DNA from: Calothrix parasitica NIES-267
GTDB lineage: Bacteria > Cyanobacteriota > Cyanobacteriia > Cyanobacteriales > Nostocaceae
Assembly (NCBI RefSeq): GCF_002368095.1
Contig: NZ_AP018227.1
Location: 6,216,123 to 6,280,122, forward strand
Length of the DNA: 64,000 nucleotides
Reading direction: 5' to 3'
Shown: piece by piece, positions 44,212 through 51,999 of the stretch
How the letters are laid out: each line of letters starts with the position of its first letter
How positions within the stretch are numbered: the stretch's first letter is position 1
Made by a program: the position numbers and the translations under genes
Notes under the pieces: model-generated
What the model saw: the letters and a program-made list of their open reading frames with translations, nothing else
The model's database searches: none
What the model was told of the DNA's origin: nothing

Positions 44212-44346
44212 TTAGGCTATATTGTTATTCGTTTTATTTGATTTATTTGATTTATCACGATTACTAACATATTGTGCAAAGCCTAACTCTCTTCTTCTTG
44301 GTCTACCGTAATCGGGAACTCTTTTTCTTTTTCTTGCCCAAGCCAT
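44212..44346 (-). CDS. Small basic protein, copy 1 (44 residues)
   Basis: A 44-codon gene with start ATG 44346 and stop TAA at 44212-44214. The first 29 residues contain ARKRKRVPDYGRPRRRELGF and AQYVSN, with ten Arg/Lys in the first 20; the C-terminal 15 residues are Lys/Asn/Ser-rich and end in NIA. AAGGAAG precedes the ATG by about 8 bases. It is nearly identical in its first half to the next gene (44408-44539), and three of the five nucleotide differences in that half are synonymous, which supports real coding. The function is unknown; the charge suggests binding to nucleic acid or to an acidic partner. I do not recognise the family. Confidence 0.65.
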   Translation of the reverse strand: MAWARKRKRVPDYGRPRRRELGFAQYVSNRDKSNKSNKTNNNIA

Positions 44347-44407
44347 AGTTTTTCTTCCTTTTTTATTAGTTTATTTATTACTATTTTTCTCTCTCAATAA
44401 TCTTGAA

Positions 44408-44539
44408 CTAAGCTATACCATTATGACTATTGGTCTTTTTTGATTGCTTATGATTACTAACATACTGTGCGAAACCTAACTCTCTTCTTCTTGGTCTACC
44501 GTAATCGGGAACTCTTTTTCTTTTTCTTGCAGAAGCCAT
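44408..44539 (-). CDS. Small basic protein, copy 2 (43 residues)
   Basis: A 43-codon tandem duplicate of the gene at 44212, 61 bp upstream of it on the same strand. It starts MASARKRKRVPDYGRPRRRE and shares RRRELGFAQYVSN; after residue 29 the two diverge (HKQSKKTNSHNGIA against RDKSNKSNKTNNNIA), yet both keep a polar Lys/Asn tail ending in IA. The RBS AAAGGA lies about 9 bases before ATG 44539. A conserved head and variable tail could mean selection on the head only, or processing. No transporter, protease or modification gene is adjacent, so a secreted-peptide role is not supported. Confidence 0.65.
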   Translation of the reverse strand: MASARKRKRVPDYGRPRRRELGFAQYVSNHKQSKKTNSHNGIA

Positions 44540-45041
44540 AATGGTTATCCTTTGTTTATTTTTTATTAATTGTTTCTGTTGTTTCTCTCTATATTTGTCT
44601 ACATTGCCTTTGGTTTGATTCCAGAAGAGTAATTATTTTTTTAGATGTATATTAAAAATTTGATTTTGATTCATTTAATTACTCTCAATCACTTTGACTA
44701 GAGACAAAAAACAGAGACGCATTTGCAGCCTCTCTGTATGGGAAACCCAATATTTTGAAAACCTAAATCTTTATATTCAAAGTTTAGAAAACTTGTTAAA
44801 TATGTGATTCTTATTATTAATTGCGAGTTTGATAAACAAGCGTACTGTAGAACTCATTCCCTACGACTTTGAATACAGTCGTAAGGATGACGAATCCGGA
44901 AAATTCACATTAGAAAAATTACTTTGTTATTTTTCTTAACTTATTTCCCTTGCACGACGTAAGCAGACGGTTAGTCTATTCTTGCGGAATCTTGATTTCT
45001 ATGGGTATTAATTTTTAACCGTGCCGAAATTATTCAAATAA
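44540..45041. other. Intergenic stretch without a recognised gene
   Basis: About 500 bp between the hisA terminator and the small basic genes. I looked for a third copy of the small basic gene and found none. A weak hairpin GAGACGC-to-CCTCTCTG (about 44712-44737) is the only structure noted. Confidence 0.45.
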
Positions 45042-45072
45042 TAAACCCGGTTTTTTGCAAAAACCGGGTTTA
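45042..45072 (-). terminator. AAACCCGGT-type terminator of hisA
   Basis: TAAACCCGGTTTTT (45042-45055) and AAAAACCGGGTTTA (45059-45072) form a 14-bp stem with loop TGC. It lies 40 bp after the hisA stop. Confidence 0.65.
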
Positions 45073-45112
45073 TAAAAGTTGGTGGTGACTAAACAATATT
45101 GCTATATGGTCA

Positions 45113-45883
45113 TCAAGCGAAAGTTGAAAAACCGTGAGGTGGTATATCTTGAATGCGTCCATCACCTACCGCTCTTACTGCTTCCCGAAGAGAAATATCA
45201 CCGGTATATAAAGCACGTCCGACAATCGCACTAGTTACACCTTGAGGTTCTAACGCTAACAAACTCAATAAATCCGTTACCGAACTGACTCCACCAGAAG
45301 CAATAATTGGAATATCAACAACAGCAGCGAGTTCTCGTAAAGCATCTAGATTAGGACCGCTGAGAGTACCATCACGGTGAATATCGGTGTAGATTATTTC
45401 TGCTGCTCCAAATTCCTGCATTTGTACAGCGAGTTGGGTTGCTAAAACCTCCGAAGTTTCTAACCATCCGCGAGTTGCAACTTTACCATTACGAGCATCA
45501 ATACCAACGATAATTTTTTGAGGGAATTCTTCAGCAAGTTCCTGGACTAATTGGGGTTGTTCAACAGCAACAGTTCCTAAAATTGCCCATTCCACACCAA
45601 TATTAAATAATTGTTGGACGCTTTGTTTATCGCGTAATCCACCACCAACTTCCACAGGTATGGAAACTGCATTCACAATAGTTTCAATTGCTGATAGATT
45701 GACGACTTTACCAGCTTTCGCACCATCTAAATCGACAACATGTAATCTAGTCGCACCTTCGTCAACCCATTGTTTAGCAGTATCAGCAGGATTTTCGCCA
45801 AATACCTCGGATTTTTCGTAGTCACCTTGATAAAGTCGCACGCAACGACCTTCTAATAAGTCTATAGCTGGAATTACTTGCAT
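45113..45883 (-). CDS. hisA: HisA, phosphoribosyl isomerase of histidine synthesis
   Basis: A 256-residue beta/alpha-barrel enzyme that isomerises ProFAR to PRFAR in histidine synthesis. The two catalytic Asp are in [19 protein letters not shown] (D8) and GIDARNG (about 130); phosphate-binding loops are GGGLRD (about 80) and ASGGVSS (about 200). Length and ends match the family. It starts at ATG 45883, right after a G-rich tandem repeat. The other his genes are elsewhere, as is usual in cyanobacteria. Confidence 0.93.
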   Translation of the reverse strand: MQVIPAIDLLEGRCVRLYQGDYEKSEVFGENPADTAKQWVDEGATRLHVVDLDGAKAGKVVNLSAIETIVNAVSIPVEVGGGLRDKQSVQQLFNIGVEWAILGTVAVEQPQLVQELAEEFPQKIIVGIDARNGKVATRGWLETSEVLATQLAVQMQEFGAAEIIYTDIHRDGTLSGPNLDALRELAAVVDIPIIASGGVSSVTDLLSLLALEPQGVTSAIVGRALYTGDISLREAVRAVGDGRIQDIPPHGFSTFA

Positions 45884-45920
45884 ATTAATTGGTGGTTGGT
45901 AATTGGTAGTTGGTAATTGG

Positions 45921-45968
45921 GAAAGAGGGGGAAGAGGGGGAAGAGGGGGGAGAGGGGGAAGAGGGGGT
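45921..45968. repeat. GGGGGAAGA tandem repeat
   Basis: Five runs of four to six G separated by AAGA or AGA on the plus strand. It lies just upstream of hisA (minus strand), so the G-rich strand is the template strand. It could form a G-quadruplex or a purine-strand triplex. Related tracts are at about 46367-46383 (C-rich on the plus strand) and 51704-51725. Confidence 0.7.
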
Positions 45969-46004
45969 AGAATTAATAATTTTCAATCCAAAATCCAAAA
46001 TCCT

Positions 46005-46301
46005 TTAACCTTTGACCTTTGACCTATTCATTATTGCTTGACGAAAGCCGATTACAACTAAGATATTTGAAAGAGTTAAAAATACTTCTGCGCTTCCGTG
46101 TAACCAATCGACGTTTGCTAGAGTTTCACCGTAGTGTACTTGTGCGTATATACCTGCTGGGATGGTGACGGCTACAAATACTAAAGTACCGTAAAATCCA
46201 TACAAAGCTAATTTTGGGGTTTCGGGGGTGCGAGCGATAAACCACAAAAAACCTAAGTATGGAAATAATGATAGTGCGAATAGGGTTTCTTTGGAAATCA
46301 T
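46005..46301 (-). CDS. DUF3593 membrane protein
   Basis: A 98-residue membrane protein with about three helices (ETLFALSLFPYLGFLWFIA, ALYGFYGTLVFVAVTIPAGIYA and VFLTLSNILVVIGFRQAI). It matches DUF3593, a family shared by cyanobacteria and plastids with no known reaction. It follows the DUF2499 gene on the same strand with a 101-bp repeat-rich gap. The two families commonly sit side by side, which suggests a joint role in the thylakoid or plasma membrane. The stop is embedded in TTTGACC repeats. Confidence 0.7.
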   Translation of the reverse strand: MISKETLFALSLFPYLGFLWFIARTPETPKLALYGFYGTLVFVAVTIPAGIYAQVHYGETLANVDWLHGSAEVFLTLSNILVVIGFRQAIMNRSKVKG

Positions 46302-46402
46302 TTTAAATAGTTAGGAGTTAAGAGTTAAGAGTTAGAAGTTAGAAGTATAAATTATTATTTCTACCCCCTCTTCCCCCTCTTTCTTAATTCTCAAAAGCAT
46401 AA

Positions 46403-46741
46403 TTATTTTACAAGCTCTTCGGATGCTTCATTTATTTCTGTATCGTTATGTTGAGTAGAACGATATATCCACCAAGCTGCTGCAAAAAGGGTAAAGTTAC
46501 CAATTACTGTCATACTTGCTTGCAGTGTTACAACCCATTCTAGAGATGGGGAATTCTCGAAAAAGTGCCAAGTACAGGCACACATGGCGCTGACTAATGC
46601 TGGTAACATACCAAAAGATAAAGCTCCCCAAGCAGGATTACCTATGACTTCTCCGTATTTCCAGATTAACCATATCGCGGCAATCCATTCTATAACGCTG
46701 GAAACGTGAATTATCCAAGTAGGAATTGAAAGTGCTTGCAT
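46403..46741 (-). CDS. DUF2499 membrane protein
   Basis: A 112-residue membrane protein with three helices (IIHVSSVIEWIAAIWLIWKY, LSFGMLPALVSAMCACTWHFF, LQASMTVIGNFTLFAAAWWIY). It matches DUF2499, conserved in cyanobacteria and plants. It contains a conserved CACTWHFFENSPSLEW stretch in the loop between helices 2 and 3, with a Cys and a His that could bind a cofactor, but this is inference. It probably works with the DUF3593 neighbour downstream. ATG 46741 directly follows a heptamer repeat (CAGTTAT type). Confidence 0.72.
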   Translation of the reverse strand: MQALSIPTWIIHVSSVIEWIAAIWLIWKYGEVIGNPAWGALSFGMLPALVSAMCACTWHFFENSPSLEWVVTLQASMTVIGNFTLFAAAWWIYRSTQHNDTEINEASEELVK

Positions 46742-46868
46742 ATCAGTGAACAGTTATCAGTGAACAGTTATCAGTTATCAGTTACTAGTTATGATTTCAT
46801 AGTTTGTGGCTCACAGTCGATAATTTAATTTTTAACTCTTAACTCTTAACTCCTAACTATTAATTCCT
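46742..46868. repeat. STRR arrays between divergent genes
   Basis: GAACAGTTATCAGT units (46742-46790) and TTAACTC units (46829-46868). A further GAGTTAG/GTTAGAA array is at 46308-46347 between the two DUF genes. Just before csaB, AAAATCC heptamers (about 47003-47024) end three bases before the ATG. Confidence 0.6.
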
Positions 46869-47027
46869 AACTTTTTTCACGAAAGTTGTTGCGGAGGTGT
46901 CTTGTTGTGTGTCGCAATTCGTGGGAAATACATGATGGTGGAGATAATCAAAAATCCGTCTTGAAAAGTTTTAGGGGAAGAATATCTCTCCCCAAACTTT
47001 CCGCAAAATCCAAAATCCAAAATCGAT

Positions 47028-48065
47028 ATGCGTGCTTTATTATCTGGGTATTACGGTCAAGGAAATGGTGGTGACGAAGCTTTGTTAGCTACGCTTTTAC
47101 AAATGCTTCCGTCTTCGGTGACTCCTGTGGTTCTTTCTGGTAGTCCGGAGGAAACACAACAGCGTTATGGTGTTGAAGCTTGCGAGCGTAAGGCTTTTAA
47201 TACGGTAATGCAGGCTTTACGTTCTTGCGATGCTTTTATTTGGGGTGGTGGTAGTTTGATTCAAGATTCTACCAGCGCTATTAGCCCATTTTACTATTCT
47301 GGTTTAATGGCGATCGCACAACAAAGAAAGATGAAAACGGTCGCTTGGGCACAGGGTATTGGTCCTTTACAACGCAGTGCTACCAAATGGTTGGCTCGTC
47401 AAAATTATGTTGGCTGTACTGGGGTGAGCGTTCGCGATTCGGTTTCTGCTGCTTTACTCAGAGAATGGGAAGTTGACCACGTGCTTGCACCAGACCCGGT
47501 TTGGGCGCTGGAATCCCGTTCTGTACCCGGAATTTGGGATACTCCCGCTCCCCGAGTTGCGGTAACTTTACGCGCTCACCCCGAACTCACACCGCAACGT
47601 TTGGGTAATTTAACTAAAGCTTTGGTTGATTTTCAAAAGGCTACAGAAACCTTTATTTTGCTGATACCGTTTCAAAAAAGCAAAGATTTGGATATAGCTC
47701 AAGTAATCCAACCAGCATTAAAAGATGTCAGTAAAATTATTATGGAAGAAGACCCGATTGTATTAAAAGGGTTATATCGCGGAGTGGAAATGACGATTGG
47801 GATGCGATTGCACAGTTTGATAATGGCTGCTAGTGAAGGAAGTCGTTGTTTTGCTTTGAGTTACGACCCGAAAATTAATCGGTTGATGGAAGAATTAGAA
47901 ATTCCGGGATGGGATATTGATGAGTTACCCGATGATGCGAATGTGATGAGTACCGCTTGGATTGAGTATTTTGCAAATGGGGAAGCGCTTTCGGACGATA
48001 GAATCAAGTTTTTGACGGATAGAGCTTTGATACATAAAGAGGTTTTGCAGAAGGCTTTGAAGTGA
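47028..48065 (+). CDS. csaB: CsaB, polysaccharide pyruvyl transferase
   Basis: A 345-residue GT-B-like enzyme that adds pyruvate ketals to cell-wall polysaccharide. The N-terminal YYGQGNGGDEALL, FIWGGGSLIQDSTS (residues about 70-83), WAQGIGPLQ, SVRDSVSA and the C-terminal GMRLHSLIMAA are CsaB landmarks. Pyruvylated polysaccharide is the ligand of SLH domains, which are carried by the three porins of this window (27.8-33.4 kb). In Synechocystis, loss of this attachment weakens the outer-membrane link. ATG 47028 begins the Rossmann fold at once; the repeat AAAATCC directly before it may form the leader. Confidence 0.9.
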   Translation: MRALLSGYYGQGNGGDEALLATLLQMLPSSVTPVVLSGSPEETQQRYGVEACERKAFNTVMQALRSCDAFIWGGGSLIQDSTSAISPFYYSGLMAIAQQRKMKTVAWAQGIGPLQRSATKWLARQNYVGCTGVSVRDSVSAALLREWEVDHVLAPDPVWALESRSVPGIWDTPAPRVAVTLRAHPELTPQRLGNLTKALVDFQKATETFILLIPFQKSKDLDIAQVIQPALKDVSKIIMEEDPIVLKGLYRGVEMTIGMRLHSLIMAASEGSRCFALSYDPKINRLMEELEIPGWDIDELPDDANVMSTAWIEYFANGEALSDDRIKFLTDRALIHKEVLQKALK

Positions 48066-48072
48066 AGTGTAA

Positions 48073-48219
48073 AACCTCACCCCAGCCCTTGAAGAACCTC
48101 ACCCCAACCCTCTCCTTATTAAGGAGAGGGAGTTAGGGATATAGGTTTGTTGAGAAGATTAATGAAGATTGAAACCTGTATTTTTTACCTTTGACCTTTA
48201 ACCTCTAACCTTTGACCTC
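48073..48219. repeat. CTCACCCC-type palindrome and TTTGACC heptamers
   Basis: Two CCTCACCCC units, a hairpin CTCTCCTTATTAAGGAGAG (about 48110-48130), and TTTGACC-type heptamers (48187-48219). The hairpin can end the csaB transcript. Confidence 0.5.
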
Positions 48220-48288
48220 GCTACGTGTGTTAAGAATAAGCAGCAGTGTTTTGATTAACTTTTAGCTGTTTGTTTTTGGTGCTTTGAT

Positions 48289-50208
48289 ATGTCGGAATTA
48301 AATCAAAATAAATCTTTTAATTACAGTAATTTTTCGGATTTTTGTTTTCATAAGGATGAGTTACCACCGGAGACGAGACATACGGTTGAGCTGTTGTTAG
48401 ATATTGCTAGTAACGATTATGAAGAAGCTGAAAAAGTTCTATCTAATGAAACAGTATTAGATTTAGAATATTGCGAAATTACTGATTTGAGTCCATTAAT
48501 AACTCTTCCAAATTTAACTTGCTTATATCTATCAGAAAATGAAATTTCTGATTTAACACCTTTACAAGCGCTTACAAATCTTAGACGTATACAACTCCAT
48601 AAAAATAAAATTCAAGATATTACTCCGCTTCAAACATTAGTCAACGTGGATGAATTAACGCTTTCTGATAATTATATAAGTGATATTAGCCCCCTTAGCA
48701 AGCTAACTAAACTAATTCAATTATGGCTGGATAATAATCGGATTATAAATATTAGACCTTTAAGTAAGCTAATTAATTTAGAAGAGATTCATTTATATAA
48801 AAACAAAATTAGTGATATTAAGCCTTTAGAAGAATTAATAAATCTTCAATATCTGGATTTAGGTAACAATCATATAAAAGATATAACTCCTATAGCAAAA
48901 CTTATAAAGTTAGAAAATTTGGAACTAGATGAAAATAATATTATAGATATACAACCGCTAGATAATTTAATAAACCTTACTGAGTTAAGTGTTTCTAAGA
49001 ATAAAATTTATAATTTATATCCTATCTTTAACTTACAAAAATTATGTGTATTAGATTCAAGCTTCAATCAAATTAAAGATTTTGATTCATTACAAGCCTT
49101 AAAAAACGTCAATCATCTTAATATATCTGGCAATCCATTTTCAGGGTTGTTATCACCAAATTACTTCATTGATAAGTATCAAAATCTTTCAAGTCTACCT
49201 TTGAATCATCAAAAAGTCATAGAAGCAATCACACTTACCTATTCTAATCTAAGTTTGGAAGCACCCAAGGTTATGATTGCCAGTAATTATAAATCGTTTC
49301 ATGCTCAAGCATTTGATTTCTTAGAATCAAAGAGAAAAATCAAATATAGTGATTTAATAAGTTTTGTTCATAATCTAGAAGATGAAGATGAATATAAAAT
49401 CAGAGATTTGATAGATAATGCTAATAAGAATATTTTTCAGATTCAAGATTGTAAATGGATACAGATAGTGATAAAAAAACTTATTGAATCTGAATTTAAT
49501 AATTCACAATTTATTAGACAATTACAATCAATATCACAATCAATACAACTTTACCTCACCCCTGAAGAATTATCTTTAAATAATAATATTGTTACTACCC
49601 AAGATATACTCCACCAAATCTACCTCATCGAAACCTACCAATCGCTACTAAAAATTCCCCTCGACGAAAAAACTCAACAGTGGTACGACTGCTTAAACCA
49701 ACTTTTTGAACATTGCGGTTGGTTCATCCCTTTTGAAGACGTTTGCATCGTTTGCGATAGACCATCAAAATTTTCCCTCGATTCAGAAACTCGTCTCCAC
49801 TCCGAAGGTGAACCAGCAATTCAATTCGCTGACGGATACGGTTTGTATTACTATCACGGTGTTGCTTTACCTGAAAAATACGGTAAAGTACATCCGAATC
49901 AATGGGAAACAAAATGGTTGTTATCAGAAAATAATACTGAATTACGTCGAATTTTAATTCAAGCTATTGGTTACAACCGTATTTGTGATGAATTAAAAGC
50001 AATTAAATTAGACTCCTTTAGGGAATATGACTTAATAAAAATTGATGCTGAAGCTGATGTGGAACCGATAGTATTACTGAAGATGATTTGTCCCAGCACC
50101 GGATATACTCATGTTTTAAGGGTTCCTCCTAATTTGGAATCCGCACGTGAAGCGATTACTTGGATAAATTGGGGTGTAGATCCACAAGATTTCGCTGCTG
50201 AAAGTTAG
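48289..50208 (+). CDS. Leucine-rich repeat protein with C-terminal unknown domain
   Basis: A 639-residue soluble protein. Residues 55-275 are about ten internalin-like repeats of 22 residues, with the pattern L-x-x-L-x-L-x-x-N-x-I-x-D-I-x-P-L (for example LTCLYLSENEISDLTPLQAL). Residues 280-430 are helical with no match. Residues 430-639 form a second region (LEYYQSLLK, AIQFADGYGLYYYHGVALP, LRVPPNLESAREAITWINWGVDP) that I associate with the DUF6745-like tail of other cyanobacterial LRR proteins. The LRR part is AT-rich, and the tail is richer in C. No signal or membrane segment is seen. It is probably a protein-interaction scaffold; its partner is unknown. Confidence 0.65.
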   Translation: MSELNQNKSFNYSNFSDFCFHKDELPPETRHTVELLLDIASNDYEEAEKVLSNETVLDLEYCEITDLSPLITLPNLTCLYLSENEISDLTPLQALTNLRRIQLHKNKIQDITPLQTLVNVDELTLSDNYISDISPLSKLTKLIQLWLDNNRIINIRPLSKLINLEEIHLYKNKISDIKPLEELINLQYLDLGNNHIKDITPIAKLIKLENLELDENNIIDIQPLDNLINLTELSVSKNKIYNLYPIFNLQKLCVLDSSFNQIKDFDSLQALKNVNHLNISGNPFSGLLSPNYFIDKYQNLSSLPLNHQKVIEAITLTYSNLSLEAPKVMIASNYKSFHAQAFDFLESKRKIKYSDLISFVHNLEDEDEYKIRDLIDNANKNIFQIQDCKWIQIVIKKLIESEFNNSQFIRQLQSISQSIQLYLTPEELSLNNNIVTTQDILHQIYLIETYQSLLKIPLDEKTQQWYDCLNQLFEHCGWFIPFEDVCIVCDRPSKFSLDSETRLHSEGEPAIQFADGYGLYYYHGVALPEKYGKVHPNQWETKWLLSENNTELRRILIQAIGYNRICDELKAIKLDSFREYDLIKIDAEADVEPIVLLKMICPSTGYTHVLRVPPNLESAREAITWINWGVDPQDFAAES

Positions 50209-50343
50209 AGGTAAAGTTTACTGATTTTTAACCCCTCTCTATATTTCTTTCCTAGAAGTAAACCTTCTTTTTAAGGAAAGACTATAGATTAGGTTTCCGA
50301 GATTGATTATTCATTAAAAAATGCACTTTAGCTAAGATTTCTT

Positions 50344-50538
50344 ATGATTAAGCCAAAAATCAAACGCAAAATGCCAAAGTGCATCCAATGTCGCTTTTAT
50401 CAAGGGGATATCGTTGTCTGCAAAATGTATCCTCATGGTCCTGAAGAGAAATCATGTCCCCACTATGCACCCGACCCGGATTTGTATTTAGATGGAGGGG
50501 AACAGGGAAGAGGGAATAGAAGAAAAAGACAGTATTGA
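50344..50538 (+). CDS. Small Cys-rich hypothetical protein
   Basis: A 64-residue basic protein. Four cysteines (KCIQCRFY, VVCKMYP, KSCPHYAP) suggest a small metal site or ribbon. The C-terminal GGEQGRGNRRKRQY overlaps a GGGGAACAGGGAAGAGGG repeat and may be a recent extension. ATG 50344 follows AGATTTCTT with no clear RBS. Conserved short proteins of this type occur in cyanobacteria, but I do not know the function. Confidence 0.5.
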   Translation: MIKPKIKRKMPKCIQCRFYQGDIVVCKMYPHGPEEKSCPHYAPDPDLYLDGGEQGRGNRRKRQY

Positions 50539-50585
50539 CAAGCTTAATAAATAAAAGTTGATTATCTCCAGTTTATGAAAATACA

Positions 50586-50616
50586 GAAACCCGGTATCTC
50601 GAAGATACCGGGTTTC
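50586..50616. terminator. AAACCCGGT-type hairpin
   Basis: GAAACCCGGTATCT (50586-50599) and AGATACCGGGTTTC (50603-50616), perfect 14-bp arms, loop CGA. It lies 47 bp after the small Cys-rich gene. Confidence 0.65.
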
Positions 50617-50649
50617 TACATGTTTGATTATTAGATTAATAATTGGTTG

Positions 50650-50832
50650 TAGGGTGTGTTACGGCACGAATCAATTATCATCGAAGATTATCATTTTGAA
50701 AATGCCGTAACGCACCATTATTTTGTATTACCCGTTATATAGGTAAAATGCATTAACAGATTGGTGCGTGACGGCAATTTATAATTATTTGGTTAGGTTT
50801 TATAATTTGTTTTAGCCGTCACACACCCTACA
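50650..50832. repeat. Two GGTGCGTGACGGC-type palindromes
   Basis: Hairpin 1: TAGGGTGTGTTACGGC (50650-50665) with GCCGTAACGCACC (50704-50716). Hairpin 2: GGTGCGTGACGGC (50763-50775) with GCCGTCACACACCCTACA (50815-50832). They are related to each other and to the inner arms of the element at 6554-6674. Confidence 0.6.
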
Positions 50833-50841
50833 TAATATAAA

Positions 50842-51567
50842 TTATGCAGCTACAGCGGTTTCTTGTTCTTCTTCATAAGGCATGAAGGTTTTCTTGGTAG
50901 CATTACAGATGGGACAATGCCAATCTTCGGGAATGTCCTCGAATGCTGTTCCGGGAGCTATTCCAGAATCTGGGTCTCCTGCAACTGGGTCGTATATCAT
51001 TGAACATTGACGACATATCCATTTTTGTGTTTTGGGGTCGTCGCTGGCTTTCTTTTCTGGTGCTGTTTTACCATCGAGAGCTTCCAATGCTACGGTATAC
51101 TGACGAGCATGATGGTGTTCAATACTCGTTAATAAGCCAAAGTTATGAGTAGCTTTACGGAACATGTCAGCATGTTCGCGGGATTCTTCTTCCTGGGTTT
51201 TGAATTCTTCTTCTGCTTTACCGTCTCTATCTGCACGTGCTTGCTCGGTAAAACCAGGATACATGGTTTCGTATTCGTAGGTTTCACCTTCTACTGCTAA
51301 TTCCAAACAGCGAGCAGCTATGGATTTCTTTTGTTCCTCGGTTAAGGAATCAACATCATCTACTACCAATTCTGGATGCATTAACCGAAAATGAGCAAAA
51401 GCGTGTTCTGTTTCTTGATTCGCTGTATCCTTAAAAAGCTTGGAAAGGTCTTTCATTCCCAACTGTTTAGTCACTTCAGCGAAGAACAAATACTTACGAT
51501 TTGCCATAGACTCTCCACCAAAAGCGGCTTCTAAGTTCTTCGCTGTGTTGGAATTTGATAAATCCAT
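50842..51567 (-). CDS. rbr: Rubrerythrin
   Basis: A 241-residue peroxide-scavenging enzyme. The ferritin-like domain (residues 1-160) carries the di-iron ligands in helices with NQETEHAFAHF, AVEGETYEYETM and EESREHADMF. The C-terminal rubredoxin (about 180-230) binds iron through CRQC and CPIC. It reduces hydrogen peroxide with electrons from a reductase; in heterocystous species one rubrerythrin protects nitrogenase in heterocysts. The protein is longer at the end (EEEQETAVAA) than most. ATG 51567 is the first start. It is monocistronic and surrounded by palindromes. Confidence 0.9.
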   Translation of the reverse strand: MDLSNSNTAKNLEAAFGGESMANRKYLFFAEVTKQLGMKDLSKLFKDTANQETEHAFAHFRLMHPELVVDDVDSLTEEQKKSIAARCLELAVEGETYEYETMYPGFTEQARADRDGKAEEEFKTQEEESREHADMFRKATHNFGLLTSIEHHHARQYTVALEALDGKTAPEKKASDDPKTQKWICRQCSMIYDPVAGDPDSGIAPGTAFEDIPEDWHCPICNATKKTFMPYEEEQETAVAA

Positions 51568-51999
51568 GCTCTCATACCTCTCTTTAATAGTACGCAGACA
51601 AGATTACTGTTTTAGCATTGCTCGTTAAGCGTAGTCGTTATGAATTTGATTATAGCTTAAGCGAAGTCATTATGACTATTCTTAATTAAAATTTGTTTTT
51701 GGAGGGAGGGGGAAGAGGGGGAAGAACTAATAATAAGTAATTCACAACTGCTCACTGTTCACTGTTCGCTGCTCACTGTTTGCTGGAATCTGTATTTCTG
51801 CTGTTGTAGTTAGCTGGAAAACTAATTTACAACCGTCGGTCGTTATAGCTGTTGAGCAATATTGTCCACATTAGTTTTGATAGGTTCGTAGTTAGGACTT
51901 TAGTTCTTGTGGTTTTTAGATTAAAGTCCCGACTACAAGCTTTGATTCCCCCTTCCCTATCCCTATGAGTGATTCAATAATCAAACCGGATTCCTAAAT
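51568..51999. repeat. Spacer with several short repeats
   Basis: Contains a GGAGGGGGAAGAGG tract (51704-51725), TCACTGTTCGCTGC-type units (51744-51785), and an inverted repeat GTAGTTAGGACTTTA (51888-51902) with TAAAGTCCCGACTAC (51922-51936). The latter belongs to the same group as the palindrome at 54673-54733. No gene is seen. Confidence 0.55.

Noticed and set aside
44212-44539. PatS/PatX-type heterocyst inhibitor peptide, or a RiPP precursor
   Set aside because: No RGSGR pentapeptide, no signal sequence, no leader cleavage motif, and no modifying enzyme or transporter nearby.
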